Positions 27,756 to 37,192 of a DNA stretch of 64,000 nucleotides are shown here, one piece after another. Below the pieces are notes generated by a model that searched no databases, had not been told where the DNA came from, and saw only the letters and a program-made list of their open reading frames with translations. The stretch is taken from contig CP088295.1 in the NCBI GenBank assembly GCA_024666565.1, forward strand, positions 682,001 through 746,000. The letters run 5' to 3'. Source of the DNA: Svornostia abyssi (GTDB lineage: Bacteria; Actinomycetota; Thermoleophilia; Solirubrobacterales; Solirubrobacteraceae). Numbering within the stretch: position 1 is the first letter of the stretch; each line of letters opens with the position of its first letter. Made by a program: the position numbers and the translations under genes.

Positions 27756-28436
27756 CTACCCCGTCAGCACAGCGCGCAGCCGCCCGAAGTCCGTGTGCGC
27801 CGCCGCGAGCTCGGCGAGCTCGGCGGGCAGCGCGCCGCCCCAGTCGCTGAATCGCACCGCCGCCCAGGCGTGCGGCTGGCCCCACACCCCGACCTGCACG
27901 GCGATGACGGCGAGCTCCCCGTCGCGCAGCTCCGCGGTGGCCGCGACCGTCGGCTCGCGGAAGGCCGCGGCCGGACCGAGCGCCGCGATGCCCAGCGCGC
28001 GGCGGGCAGCGGCGTAGTCGATCTGCAGGCGCCAGCGGCCGGCGCCGGCCGGGGTGGCGGACGTGAACTCCGGGTCGAGCAGGCGGAGCATCCCGAGTGG
28101 GTTCGAGGTCGCGTTGAGGAGATGCAGCGCGCCGGGGACCTCGCGCACGGCGCCATCCTCGCCGAGCGTCACGAGGGCGTCCGGGCGCAGGATCCCGACG
28201 GTCTCGTCGCGCGAGGGCGCAGTCCAGGCGCGCCGGTACCAGGCCGCCTGTCCGAGGAAGTCGACGAAGCCGACGTCCTCCCACCCGTTCAGGCCGTCGC
28301 CGTCGCCGAACGGGTCGGCCACGGCGCTGCGGTACCGAAAGCGCGCGGTCTGCCCGGCGGCATCGGCCAGCGCACGGCGGAGCTCGGCGCCGGGGTGCGC
28401 GGGGTCTTCGTTCTTGCGTCGAGAGAAGCGGGGCAA
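27756..28436 (-). CDS. Hypothetical protein
   Basis: An unrecognised protein of about 226 residues. The likely coding part runs from near RKNEDPAHPGAELRRALADA to the end FGRLRAVLTG, with segments LHLLNATSNPLGMLRLLD and WRLQIDYAAARRALG. These are weakly like lipoprotein carrier folds (LppX/LolA type), but that is only an impression. The start is uncertain: the TTG at 28436 is used because residues upstream look non-coding and overlap the promoter side of the RTX gene. No signal peptide is visible with this start. Confidence 0.5.
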   Translation of the reverse strand: MPRFSRRKNEDPAHPGAELRRALADAAGQTARFRYRSAVADPFGDGDGLNGWEDVGFVDFLGQAAWYRRAWTAPSRDETVGILRPDALVTLGEDGAVREVPGALHLLNATSNPLGMLRLLDPEFTSATPAGAGRWRLQIDYAAARRALGIAALGPAAAFREPTVAATAELRDGELAVIAVQVGVWGQPHAWAAVRFSDWGGALPAELAELAAAHTDFGRLRAVLTG

Positions 28437-28683
28437 GGAGTCCGTTCCACGCGGGAGAGCGCGGGCTCCCACCCTGTCACGGAATCTGGTCTGTTGGCCG
28501 GGATTGCGCGGTTCGTGGAGGCTTCCGGCGCGAACCTGCACCAAACCTCCATCTGCGGACGCCCCACGAACCGGGCACCGCGCGCGCAGGTCGTTCGTCC
28601 ACGCCGTCTTCACCCCGGCCCGGGCCCGCCGATTCCCGAGGGGAAGGACCCCGCCGTCGCGCACCTCGACGGCGCTCCCGCCC

Positions 28684-31600
28684 ATGCTCGCCGTCTCACA
28701 GTTCCGCCTGCGGCGCACGCGCCGCGTGGTGCCCGTCGTGCTCGGGGCGATCGCGCTCGCCCTCGGGGCCGCACCCGTGGCCGGCGCGGCGACCGCCCTC
28801 GCGCCGCCCGTGGACGGGATCGGGTGCCTCGGCGGAGCCGGGCTGACCGGGTGCACGGCGGCGCTGTCGCTCAACGGCGCGGCCGGCGTCGCGCTGAGCC
28901 CCGACGGGCGCAACGGCTACGTCGCCGCGCGCGACGCCAATGCGGTCACCGTGCTCGGTCGCGACACCGCCGGGCGTCTGAGCCTGACCTCGTGCCTGGC
29001 CACCGGATCGCCGGGGTGCACCACCGCGCGCGCGATCACCGGCGCGATCGCCGTGGACGTCTCGCGCGACGGGCGGCTCGTCGCCGTCGCCGCCCCGGGG
29101 GCCAACGGCGTCGCCGTCTTCCTGCGCGACACCACCACCGGGCTGCTCACCCAGCCCGCGGGCGCGGCCGGCTGCGCCACCGAGACCGGGGACGGCGGCA
29201 CGTGCCTGGACGGCCGGACGCTGAGCGGCGCGCGCGACGTCGCCTTCAGCGCCGACGGCACGCGCCTCTACGTGGCCGCGCAGACCGCGAACGCCGTCGC
29301 CGTGCTGGCCACCGACCCCGCGGTCGGCATCACGAGCCAGCCCGCGGGCGCCGCGGGATGCGTCAGCGAGACCGGCACCGCCGGCTTGTGCGGCGACGGC
29401 TGGTCGCTGTTCGCGCCCAGCAGCGTGGCCGCCCTGCCCACCGGCGTCCTCGTCGCGACCTCGACGAGCGGCTCCCTCGTGCGGCTGAACCTCAACACCG
29501 GCACGGGTGCGCTGAGCCAGCCCAGCGGCGCGACCGGATGCATCCGCGACACCGGCACCGGCAGTTGCCCCGACGGCCGGGCGCTCGCGGGCGCGACCGA
29601 CATCACCATCACACCCGACGGGACCGCGGCGCTGGTCACCGCCGCGACGAGCGACGCCGTCGCCCGCATCGGCCTCGGCGCCACGCTCACGCAGGCGGGC
29701 GGGGTCGCGGGATGCGTCAGCGAGACCGGGCTCTCCGGCCAGTGCCTCGACGGGCGCGCCCTCGACGGCGCCGCCTCCGTGGCCGTCAGCCCCGACGGCC
29801 GCACCGTCTACGCCGCCGCGACCTCGAACGACACCGTCGCCGTGCTCGACCTCTCCGCCTCGGGCTTCGCGCAGGGCGCCGACAGCACCGGATGCGTCTC
29901 GGACCGCGGCGGCAGCGGGTGCGCCACCCGCAGCGGACTCGACGGCGCGCGCGGCGTGGCGGTCGACGACGCCGGCCGTCCCGTCACCGCTGCGGAGACC
30001 TCCGACACCGTCCTCGCCCACCGCCTCAACCGTCCGCCGAGCTGCACTGCGGCCACCGCGGAGGCGACGTGGGAACGGGCCATCACCGTCACGCCGGTCT
30101 GCAGCGATCCCGACGGTGACCCGCTGACGCTGCGCCTGACCTCCGTGCCCACGGACAGCGCCGTCGCCCTGGCGGGCGGTGTCGTGACCGTCAACCCCCG
30201 CCGGGGCGAGACGACCACCCTGAGCATCGGCGTCGCGGCGTCCGACGGCACCCTGAGCTCCGCGGCGGTCACGCTGACGGTGAAGATCACCGCGCCCCCG
30301 CCGATCCCGCCCAAGCCGGTGCCGTCCCTCCCCGCGACGCTGTCGGCCCCGCTGCTCGGCATCGAGCGACGCCCCCTCGACCTGGCGAAGACGAGCACCA
30401 CACTGCCGACCTTCTGCCTGCCGCGGCGCGCGACGAGCTGCAGCGGGACCGTCGAGCTGCTCGCCGGATCGCGCGCGCTGGGCGCGACGCCCGCGACCGG
30501 GCCCGGGCAGGTGACGCTCGCCCTCGCCCCCGCCGCGCGGCGCGCGCTGCGGACGCTCGCCCACGCGGGCGCCGTCTCCCGTGCCGTCACCCCGGCAGGC
30601 TGGGCGACCACGCGGGCGGCGTCGGAGTCCGTCGCGATCGCGCTGCCCGTCCGGCGTGCCCGCGCCGGCACCAAGCGCACCGGCACCCAGCTGGCCGAGC
30701 AGCTGCGCGGGCGGCGCCGGCGACGACCGGCTCTCCGGCCGCGGCAGCGGCGACCGGCTCCTCGGCGCCGCCGGGGACGACCGGCTCGTGGGAGGCGGCG
30801 GCAACGATCGCGCCGGCGGGGGCGCCGGCCATGACGACGTGAGCGGGAACTTCGGCAACGACCGCCTCGACGGCGGGGCCGGGGACGACACGCTGCGCGG
30901 CGCGTCCGGCGACGACACGCTGCGCGGCGACGGGGACGCGGACCGCCTGGACGGCGGCACCGGCAACGACACGCTCGACGGTGGCGCGGGCGACGACATC
31001 CTCGACGGGTTCGACGGCGACGACACGCTGCGCGGCGGCGCGGGCGACGACTACCTCGTGGAATCACGCTTCGGCGACGACAAGCTCCTGGACGGTGGCG
31101 CGGGCGACGACTACGTCGACGGCAACCGCGGCAACGACCGGCTCGTGCGCGGCGGCGCGGGCGACGACATCGTCCTCGGCGGTCCCGGCAGCGACACCGT
31201 CGACGGCGGCCCGGGCAACGACGTCGTCGACGGCGGCGCCGGCGAGGACCCCGCGATCCGCGGCGGGTCGGGGAACGACACCCTCATCGGCGGGCGCGGC
31301 AACGACACGCTCGAGGCCGGCCCCGGCGACGACGTCCTCTACGGCTCGACGGGCGCCGACCACTTCGACTGCGGGCCCGGGGAGGACTGGATCCACGTCG
31401 ACAGCGACAGCGAAGCCGAGCGCTCCGAGGACTGCGAGCACGTCGTCGAGGGCGACCCGTCGCGCGACGGCGTCTACGACCCGGTGGCGCTCGTCGCCAA
31501 CCGCGGGCTCGCGCGCGGCGGGATCCTCGCGACGAAGCGCGGCTCCGCGCTCGGGGACGTCCCGCGCGCCGACCGCCCCATCGGCACCGCCGGCGACGAC

Positions 31601-32014
31601 GAGATGACCGGCAACGACGAGCGTGACCTCATGAACGGCAACGAGGGCAACGACCTCATGAACGGCCTGGGCGGCAACGACGACCTCGACGGCGGCGATG
31701 ACGACGACGAGCTGCGCGGCGGCGACGGCCGTGATCGGCTGTTCGGCCGGTTCGGCGACGACGACATCCACGGCGAGAACGGCAACGACGAGCTGGAGGG
31801 CGGGCGCGGCAGCGACACCCTCGACGGCGGCTCGGGCGACGACAAGCTCAACGGCGGGTTCGACGAGGACGTGCTGCGCGGCGGGCCCGGCAACGACAGG
31901 CTCGTGGCGGTCGGGGGCGGCGTCGACGAGGTCGACTGCGGGCCCGGGCGCGACCGCGCCGATGTGGACCGCGGCGACGTCGTTCGCAACTGCGAGGACG
32001 TGCGTCGCCACTGA
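28684..32014 (+). CDS. Secreted beta-propeller and RTX-repeat protein (one frameshift)
   Basis: Repaired, this is about 1109 residues. A signal peptide (RRTRRVVPVVLGAIALALGA) is followed by several propeller-like blades of about 68 residues, each with a Cys pair and phrases such as GRALDGAASVAVSPDG. Next come a cadherin-like DPDGDPLTLRLTSVP domain, a Pro-rich linker and two blocks of calcium-binding GGxGxDxxx nonapeptides. The slip is GGG at 30709-30711; GG joins LAEQLRG to GAGDDRLSG. Calcium-dependent folding after secretion is expected for RTX proteins. Function as adhesin, surface layer or enzyme carrier is unknown. No transporter genes are adjacent. Confidence 0.8.
30709..31380 (+). repeat. 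RTX nonapeptide repeats, block 1
   Basis: About 20 tandem units encode variants of GGxGNDxLxG or GGAGDDxL. They form the first calcium-binding beta-roll of the secreted protein. The DNA is itself a degenerate repeat of GGCGACGACACGCTGCGCGG-like units, which could promote slippage or misassembly. Confidence 0.85.
31586..31960 (+). repeat. RTX nonapeptide repeats, block 2
   Basis: A second set of about a dozen GGxGxDxL units (for example GNDELEGGRGSDTLDGGSGD) follows a non-repeat spacer of about 70 residues. The protein ends soon after with a Cys-containing GPGRDRADVDRGD segment. Confidence 0.85.
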
Positions 32015-32023
32015 CCCTGCGGG

Positions 32024-32575
32024 TCAGTCGCGGTCGGGCCGGTCCGGGTAGACGTCGTCGATCGTGGTCAGCGCGCGGTACGGCGCGCCGGCCGCCGCCT
32101 CGATGCGTTCGCCGCCGCCGGCCAGGCGGTCGAGCACGCTGACGACGCCGACGATCGTGCGGCCCTCGGCCTGCAGCGCCTCGATCGCCTGCACCGTCGA
32201 GCCACCGGTCGTGACGACGTCCTCGACGACGAGGCAGCGGTCGTGCTCGTCGAGCAGCGGACCCTCGACCCGGCGCTGCAGCCCGTGCGCCTTGGACTCC
32301 TTGCGCACGAAGAACGCCTTGCAGTCCGCGCCGCCCGCCAGCGCGGCGCACGCGACGGGGTCCGCGCCCATCGTCATCCCGCCCACGGCGGTCGCACGGA
32401 CCTCGACCGCGTGCTCGGCGAGCAGCTGTCCCAGCGCGTGAAATCCGGCCGGCCGCAGGATCGCGCGCTTGGCGTCGACGTAGTACTGCGCGGTCGCCCC
32501 GCTCGTCAGCACCACCTCGCCGATCACCAGCGCATGGGTATGGAGCTCCTCGATCAAACGTTGGGTCGCCGTCAT
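32024..32575 (-). CDS. pyrE: Orotate phosphoribosyltransferase
   Basis: A 183-residue type I phosphoribosyltransferase that makes orotidine 5'-phosphate from orotate and PRPP in pyrimidine synthesis. It has the PRPP loop VVEDVVTTGGST, the YYVDAKRAIL substrate segment near the N terminus and VGGMTMGADP. Length is normal for the short form. No other pyrimidine gene is adjacent. A TAGAGT box ends 9 nt before the ATG (32575), predicting a leaderless mRNA. The promoter is shared back-to-back with the gene at 32597. Confidence 0.93.
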   Translation of the reverse strand: MTATQRLIEELHTHALVIGEVVLTSGATAQYYVDAKRAILRPAGFHALGQLLAEHAVEVRATAVGGMTMGADPVACAALAGGADCKAFFVRKESKAHGLQRRVEGPLLDEHDRCLVVEDVVTTGGSTVQAIEALQAEGRTIVGVVSVLDRLAGGGERIEAAAGAPYRALTTIDDVYPDRPDRD

Positions 32576-32583
32576 GGCGGCCG

Positions 32584-32590
32584 TACTCTA
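32584..32590. promoter_or_regulatory. Symmetric -10 region serving two divergent leaderless genes
   Basis: The heptamer TACTCTA reads TACTCT on the plus strand and TAGAGT on the minus strand, both fitting TANNNT. It lies 7 nt before the ATG at 32597 and 9 nt before the ATG of pyrE on the other strand. Confidence 0.6.
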
Positions 32591-32596
32591 ATCGGC

Positions 32597-32983
32597 ATGG
32601 CTGGGAGGCCCCTACGCGCTGCCGCGATGGCATGCAGCACCCTCGTGCTCCTCGGCGTGCTGCTCTTCGCGCTCGACACGATGCACGGCGTCACCGACGA
32701 CACCCGTGCGCGGATGGACGACGCCGTCGGCTACGCCCCCACCGCCGCGACCACACCGGCGGCGGAGGAGCCGCCCAACCGTTTCGAGAGGATCGTCACC
32801 GACGCGAACGAGATCCTCCGCGGCCCGTTCCAGGGCGCCGTCCCGGAGGGCGCGGACGCCTGGACGCGGGAGCTCGTTCCCGCGTTCCTGGCACTCCTCG
32901 TCTGGGGCGTGGGGCTCAGCGCGATCGCGAACGCGGTGAGCCGCCCGCGGCGTCAGCGGTACGTGTCGACCCGCGTGCCGTAA
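32597..32983 (+). CDS. Small membrane protein of unknown function
   Basis: A 128-residue protein with an N-terminal hydrophobic segment (ACSTLVLLGVLLFALD, about 12-27), a polar middle with an Ala/Thr/Pro stretch and NRFERIVTDANEIL, and a second membrane helix (VPAFLALLVWGVGLSAIANAV). It ends in a basic tail RPRRQRYVSTRVP. No family was recognised. The last 31 bp overlap the convergent L,D-transpeptidase gene, so both reading frames must be constrained there. Confidence 0.65.
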   Translation: MAGRPLRAAAMACSTLVLLGVLLFALDTMHGVTDDTRARMDDAVGYAPTAATTPAAEEPPNRFERIVTDANEILRGPFQGAVPEGADAWTRELVPAFLALLVWGVGLSAIANAVSRPRRQRYVSTRVP

Positions 32984-33933
32984 CGCACCCAGCGGAAGAT
33001 CGTCATCGCGTCCGGGACCGGGACGCGCAGGCACCCGTGGCTGGCGTTGTAGGTCGGCACGCTCTTGTACCCGTGGATCGCGTAGCCGCGGATGAAGTAC
33101 GCGGAGTGGACCATGCCCAGGGCGTTCGTGCCCAGATCCTTGCGGTAGACCTTGAACGACCCGAGGATCGTGGGTGTCGCGGGCGCGCCGGTCGACGTCG
33201 GGTAGATCCGCTCGACCTTGCCGCCCTCGCCGATCAGCGCGAGCACCTGGCGCGAGATGTCCGCCTCAACGTGCCGGCCGTGCTTGGGGAACTTCACCTT
33301 GAAGCGGCCGCCACCCCGGGCGAGCTTGTCGAACACCGCCTCGTTGGCCTCGCTCGTGCGGGCCATGCCCGTGACCTTGCGGAACGCCAGCACCGCCCGG
33401 GCGGTCCGCGCGTCGAACACGCCGCGCTTGCCGACGACGTAGCCGAGCCGGTCCAGCTTGGCCTGCAGGAGCCGGACGGCGGCGCCCTTGGAGCCGGGGC
33501 CGACCCGGCGCGGCAGCACGTCCACGCCGATGCCCTTGGCGGTGATGGACACCAGCTCGTCGGTCGCGCGGTGGACCGCGCGGACCGTCAGGCGGCCCGT
33601 CTTCTTCGGCGCGTAGCCGACCGTGAACCGGCCGACCTTGCCGTCGCGCCGCACCTTGACCTCGACGACCCGGAGCTTCTTCTCGCCGCGGTAGAAGCGG
33701 ACGATGACCTTCTGCCCGGCGACGTACGGCTGCAGCGTGCCGCGGACCTTCACCCGCGAGCGGACGAGGACGGCGTCCTGCGTCGTGCGAATCGTGAGCT
33801 TGCCGTTCTTGGGTTCGGGCGCAGCTTCAGCAACGGGCGCAGGCGTGGTCGTGGCGGGAGCCTGGGCCGTGGCCGTCGCGGCCGGCGTTGCGGCCGCGAC
33901 GAGCAAGGTGGTGAGAGCAAGCGTTCTGATCAC
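32953..33933 (-). CDS. L,D-transpeptidase (YkuD) with peptidoglycan-binding domain
   Basis: A 326-residue exported enzyme. It has a signal peptide (LALTTLLVAAATPAATATA), a beta-rich Ig-like part with KVRGTLQPYVAGQKVIVRF, a peptidoglycan-binding helix set (VRLLQAKLDRLGYVVGKRG) and a C-terminal YkuD domain. The catalytic His/Cys motif is SHGCLRVPVPDA. It makes 3-3 cross-links or anchors proteins in the cell wall. The GTG at 33933 is supported by a TACGAT box 10 nt upstream. It is probably a monocistronic gene. Confidence 0.92.
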   Translation of the reverse strand: MIRTLALTTLLVAAATPAATATAQAPATTTPAPVAEAAPEPKNGKLTIRTTQDAVLVRSRVKVRGTLQPYVAGQKVIVRFYRGEKKLRVVEVKVRRDGKVGRFTVGYAPKKTGRLTVRAVHRATDELVSITAKGIGVDVLPRRVGPGSKGAAVRLLQAKLDRLGYVVGKRGVFDARTARAVLAFRKVTGMARTSEANEAVFDKLARGGGRFKVKFPKHGRHVEADISRQVLALIGEGGKVERIYPTSTGAPATPTILGSFKVYRKDLGTNALGMVHSAYFIRGYAIHGYKSVPTYNASHGCLRVPVPDAMTIFRWVRYGTRVDTYR

Positions 33934-33943
33934 GGTGCCCAGA

Positions 33944-33949
33944 ATCGTA
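33944..33949 (-). promoter_or_regulatory. -10 box TACGAT, leaderless L,D-transpeptidase
   Basis: TANNNT box ending 10 nt before the GTG start on the minus strand, with no ribosome-binding site between them. Confidence 0.5.
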
Positions 33950-33975
33950 CGACCCCGGGCACCGGATCGGCGTCG

Positions 33976-35514
33976 TCAGGTCGCGGCGGGCGCCGCCTTC
34001 TTCACCGAGTACAGCGCCACGGTGCCCGAGATCTCGTTCGTCACGACCACCACCGGCTTGCCGGTCGGGCTCGACTGCCCGGACAGGAACCGGACGCCCT
34101 CCGGGCCGAGATCGTCCTCACGGGTGTTGATGTGCCCGGCGAACGAGCCCTGGCCCGGCGTGTCCTGCAGGTCGAACGCGAACAGCCCGCCGTTGCGCTC
34201 GTTGGCGAGGAACGCGTACGGGCGGCCGGCGACGATGCCCGTCGCGACACCCTCAGGCTCCGGGCCCTTGTTGTCGCTGCGGTCGTCCACGGGCGAGCCG
34301 GCGGCGTTGCTCTTGTTGAAGTTGGCCGCGTCGTTCGCTGCGGTCCACTGCTCGAGGAAGCTGCCGGAGTCCCACGCCAGCGACCCGGACGCGTCGAGGA
34401 TCGACATCGAGCGGCCGCCGAACGTGTAGAGCTCGTCGTAGTCGCCGTCGTCGTCGGTGTCGCCCATCGTGTTGGTGATGTTCAGGCGGCCGAGGACACT
34501 GGCTCCCTTGAGCGTCGCGGCGTTCGGGAACGCGGTGGGATCGAGCACGACCGAGGACGAGCTGACACGCACCTCCTCCGCGAGGAAGTCGTACTCGCGG
34601 GCGTCGCCCTCGTTCGCCGTCGCGATGTACGTCTCCCCGCCGACCTCGTAGGCCGCAATCGCGTCGGGCATGTACATGCCCTTGAGACCGGGGAAGGTCC
34701 CGAGCGCGATGCCGCCGCGGTCGACCGGGTCGAGCGGCGTGGCGCCCCAGTCCTTGTAGCCCATGCCCTTGATCGCCGTGAACTTGCCCTTGGCGATGTC
34801 CAGGACGCCGATGGCGTTGTTCTCCTGCATGCTCACGTAGGCGGTCGTCCCGTTGGGCGCCACCGTGATGTACTCGGGCTCGAGGTCCTTCGCGGGCGCG
34901 ACGCCGTCGAAGATGCGCACGAACGGGTCGAGCAGCACGTTCGTCAGCGGGATCTGCGTGACGAACGCCGGCTTGGCGCAGTTGCCGATCTGGATGCGCG
35001 TGACCGATCCCTTCGGGTCGAAGGACCCGTCGGTCGCGGGCTGGGCCTCGTTCGCGACGAGCAGCGTGCGGCCGTCAGGCGCGAAGGTGAGCATGTCGGG
35101 CAGGACGCCGGCGGGCGCCGACTCGATGTGCGTGCCGGTCGGCGTGAAGAACTCGACCGTGCCCGGCGACACCTCGGTCGGGCCGGGGATCGCGACGGCG
35201 ACGCGGCCGCCACACGCCTTCGTGACGGCGACGCTCGTCGGCGAACCGCCGCCGTAGGACGACGTGTCGATCGGCGGGAGCGCCACCGGCGCGGTCGGAT
35301 CAGTCAGATCATCGACGTTGACCTGCATCTGGTCCGAGTTCGTGGAGAACAGGCGCTTGCTCGCCTTGTGGAAGTCCGCGATCTCGGCGCGGGCCTCGCC
35401 GAGGGGGGCCGTGCGGCCGATGAGCTCGAGGTCGACCGGCTGGGGTGCGGCACCGGCGGGCGCGGCCATCGCGAGCGTCGCCGCGATAGACAGGGGAATG
35501 GTGAGTGGGCGCAT
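33976..35514 (-). CDS. Choice-of-anchor I family secreted protein
   Basis: A 512-residue secreted beta-propeller. It has a signal peptide (LTIPLSIAATLAMAAPAGA), then blade motifs LPDMLTFAPDGRTLLVANE, PEYITVAPNGTTAYVSMQEN, YIATANEGDAREYD and PEGVATGIVAGRPYAFLANE, all typical of this family of surface or phosphatase-associated proteins. The usual C-terminal sorting anchor is absent; the protein ends VKKAAPAAT. The enzymatic role is not established. A TAGCGT box 8 nt before the ATG suggests leaderless expression. It lies downstream of the CPBP protease operon, separated by about 70 bp. Confidence 0.85.
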   Translation of the reverse strand: MRPLTIPLSIAATLAMAAPAGAAPQPVDLELIGRTAPLGEARAEIADFHKASKRLFSTNSDQMQVNVDDLTDPTAPVALPPIDTSSYGGGSPTSVAVTKACGGRVAVAIPGPTEVSPGTVEFFTPTGTHIESAPAGVLPDMLTFAPDGRTLLVANEAQPATDGSFDPKGSVTRIQIGNCAKPAFVTQIPLTNVLLDPFVRIFDGVAPAKDLEPEYITVAPNGTTAYVSMQENNAIGVLDIAKGKFTAIKGMGYKDWGATPLDPVDRGGIALGTFPGLKGMYMPDAIAAYEVGGETYIATANEGDAREYDFLAEEVRVSSSSVVLDPTAFPNAATLKGASVLGRLNITNTMGDTDDDGDYDELYTFGGRSMSILDASGSLAWDSGSFLEQWTAANDAANFNKSNAAGSPVDDRSDNKGPEPEGVATGIVAGRPYAFLANERNGGLFAFDLQDTPGQGSFAGHINTREDDLGPEGVRFLSGQSSPTGKPVVVVTNEISGTVALYSVKKAAPAAT

Positions 35515-35522
35515 GGCGCGCG

Positions 35523-35528
35523 ACGCTA
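35523..35528 (-). promoter_or_regulatory. -10 box TAGCGT, leaderless choice-of-anchor I gene
   Basis: TANNNT box ending 8 nt before the ATG at 35514 on the minus strand. Confidence 0.5.
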
Positions 35529-35582
35529 CGTTCGCGACGTCGTCGCGATGTTGCGACGTGGTGAACCGCTGGTGAAAAGCCG

Positions 35583-36485
35583 TCAGGTCGCCGACACGAT
35601 GCCCGCGGCGGCCGACCGCCGCGTGCCGAGCGCCTGCGCGAGGAGCTTCAGCGCGAGCAGCGACACGATGATCGAGCCCGCGATCGTCACCGGGATCTCC
35701 CAGCCCCAGTCCTGCGAGACCCCGAACGCGATCGAGTTGTTGAACGCGTGCAGGGCGACGGGCGCGTACAGCGATCCCGTCCACTGGTACAGCAGCGCGA
35801 GCCCGACCCCGAGGAGCATGAGCGGCGGGATGAACTCGGTCGGCGACGAGCCGAGGTGGATGCCGCCGAAGAGAAGTCCCGAGATGAGCGCGGCACCCCA
35901 CACGCCGGCGCCGTTGCGCAGCGCCCGGTAGACGTAGCCGCGGAACAGCAGCTCCTCCGCGACGGGCGCCATCACGACGACGAGGAACAGGACCAGGGCG
36001 AGGTTCACCGTCGACTCGTCGACCCCGAGCTCCTCGGGCAGCTGATCCTCGGCCTCGAATCCGCCGATCTCGAGGTAGATGCCGCTGATCACGACGTAGG
36101 TGACGTACACCCCGAGCAGCAGCAGCGCCGCGATCCACGGACGGCGCGGCGGGGCGAGCCCGAAGTCCTCGGCCTTCGGCCGTGATGCCAGCCACCCGGC
36201 CATGAGCAGCGGGGCGAGGATGAACCCGATGTCCTGCGCGAACGTCAGGGCGATGAGGACGCCGGAGGGCATGTCGTCCTCCAGGTCTCCGCCGGAGACG
36301 GCGATGCCGATCCCGGCGAAGATGCCCAGCACGATCGGCACGGTGAACGCGAGCGCGAGCACCAGGAGCCCGGTCCACCACTTCCACGTGTCCGCGCCCT
36401 GGCGAAGGGGCGGCAGGCCCTCGGGGTACTCGGGCGGCTCCGGCGGCGGGCCGGGATGGACGTAGGCCGGAGGCAGGCTCGTCAT
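35583..36485 (-). CDS. CPBP family intramembrane metalloprotease
   Basis: A 300-residue membrane protein. A Pro-rich cytoplasmic start is followed by about seven membrane helices carrying the family motifs EELLFRG (Glu177, Glu178, Arg182), His210 in GGIHLG and HAFNN (His246, Asn250). The family includes Rce1/CAAX proteases and bacteriocin-immunity proteins; the substrate here is unknown. The ATG overlaps the stop of the HAD gene by 4 bp, so it is the last gene of a three-gene operon with the glycosyltransferase and HAD hydrolase. Confidence 0.9.
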   Translation of the reverse strand: MTSLPPAYVHPGPPPEPPEYPEGLPPLRQGADTWKWWTGLLVLALAFTVPIVLGIFAGIGIAVSGGDLEDDMPSGVLIALTFAQDIGFILAPLLMAGWLASRPKAEDFGLAPPRRPWIAALLLLGVYVTYVVISGIYLEIGGFEAEDQLPEELGVDESTVNLALVLFLVVVMAPVAEELLFRGYVYRALRNGAGVWGAALISGLLFGGIHLGSSPTEFIPPLMLLGVGLALLYQWTGSLYAPVALHAFNNSIAFGVSQDWGWEIPVTIAGSIIVSLLALKLLAQALGTRRSAAAGIVSAT

Positions 36486-37192
36486 CGGTCCGGTCCAGGG
36501 TACGGGAGCGGCAACTCCGGCCCCGCCAGGTCGTCCAGCCGGCGGATGACGCGCGTGCCCGGCGGCACGGGCGGCGGGTCGCCGTCGCCGACCACGAGGA
36601 CCGCGCGCATCCCGGCCGCGAACGCGCCCGCGACGTCAAGCTCGACCGAGTCGCCGACATGCAGCGCCGTCGCCGGATCGACGCCCGCGAGCGCCGCGGC
36701 GAAGATCGCCGGGTCCGGCTTGGCGACGCGGGCCTCCGCGGACGTGATGACCCGATCGAGCAGCGGCGCCAGCCCCGTGTCGGCGAGCACGCCGTGCAGC
36801 GAGACGTCCCAGTTGCTGACCACGATGCGCGCAACGGACCGGTCTCGCAGCTCACGCAGGAGCCGCTGCGCCCCGGGCGTCACGGTGAACCGGATGGCCT
36901 CCAGCAGGGCGGCGAGCATCTCCGCGTCGGACAGGCCGGTGGGCGGCAGGGCGTCCCGCAGCACGCCGGCGCACCGCACGCGCAGGTCGGCGAGGGCGTC
37001 GGCATCGGCGGCCTCGTCGTGGTGCGCGCGGTAGCACGTCATCTCCGCGCGCAGCGCCGTGCGCGCCTGGTCGAGCGTCACGTCGACCTCCCGCGCGGCG
37101 AGGGCGGCCCGCAGGCGCTCGTAGGGCGCGTCGAGCACGACGAGCGTCCCCAGCGCATCGAAGGTGACGAGGCTCAGGCCGTCCAGTGCCAC
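36482..37192 (-). CDS. HAD family hydrolase
   Basis: A 236-residue haloacid dehalogenase-like phosphatase. Motif I is VTFDALGTLV (the second Asp of DxD is Ala, so an acid/base substitution is present), motif II is VVSNWD, the motif III Lys lies in VAKPDP and motif IV is HVGDSVELD. It would hydrolyse a small phosphate ester or act as a dehalogenase; the altered motif I favours a dehalogenase-like or specialised enzyme. The GTG start at 37192 lies inside the end of the glycosyltransferase gene (19-bp overlap), a sign of coupled translation. Confidence 0.82.
   Translation of the reverse strand: MALDGLSLVTFDALGTLVVLDAPYERLRAALAAREVDVTLDQARTALRAEMTCYRAHHDEAADADALADLRVRCAGVLRDALPPTGLSDAEMLAALLEAIRFTVTPGAQRLLRELRDRSVARIVVSNWDVSLHGVLADTGLAPLLDRVITSAEARVAKPDPAIFAAALAGVDPATALHVGDSVELDVAGAFAAGMRAVLVVGDGDPPPVPPGTRVIRRLDDLAGPELPLPYPGPDR

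Noticed and set aside
30700..31990. CRISPR array or tandem DNA repeat element
   Set aside because: The periodic DNA encodes RTX nonapeptides in frame; there are no constant repeats with unique spacers.
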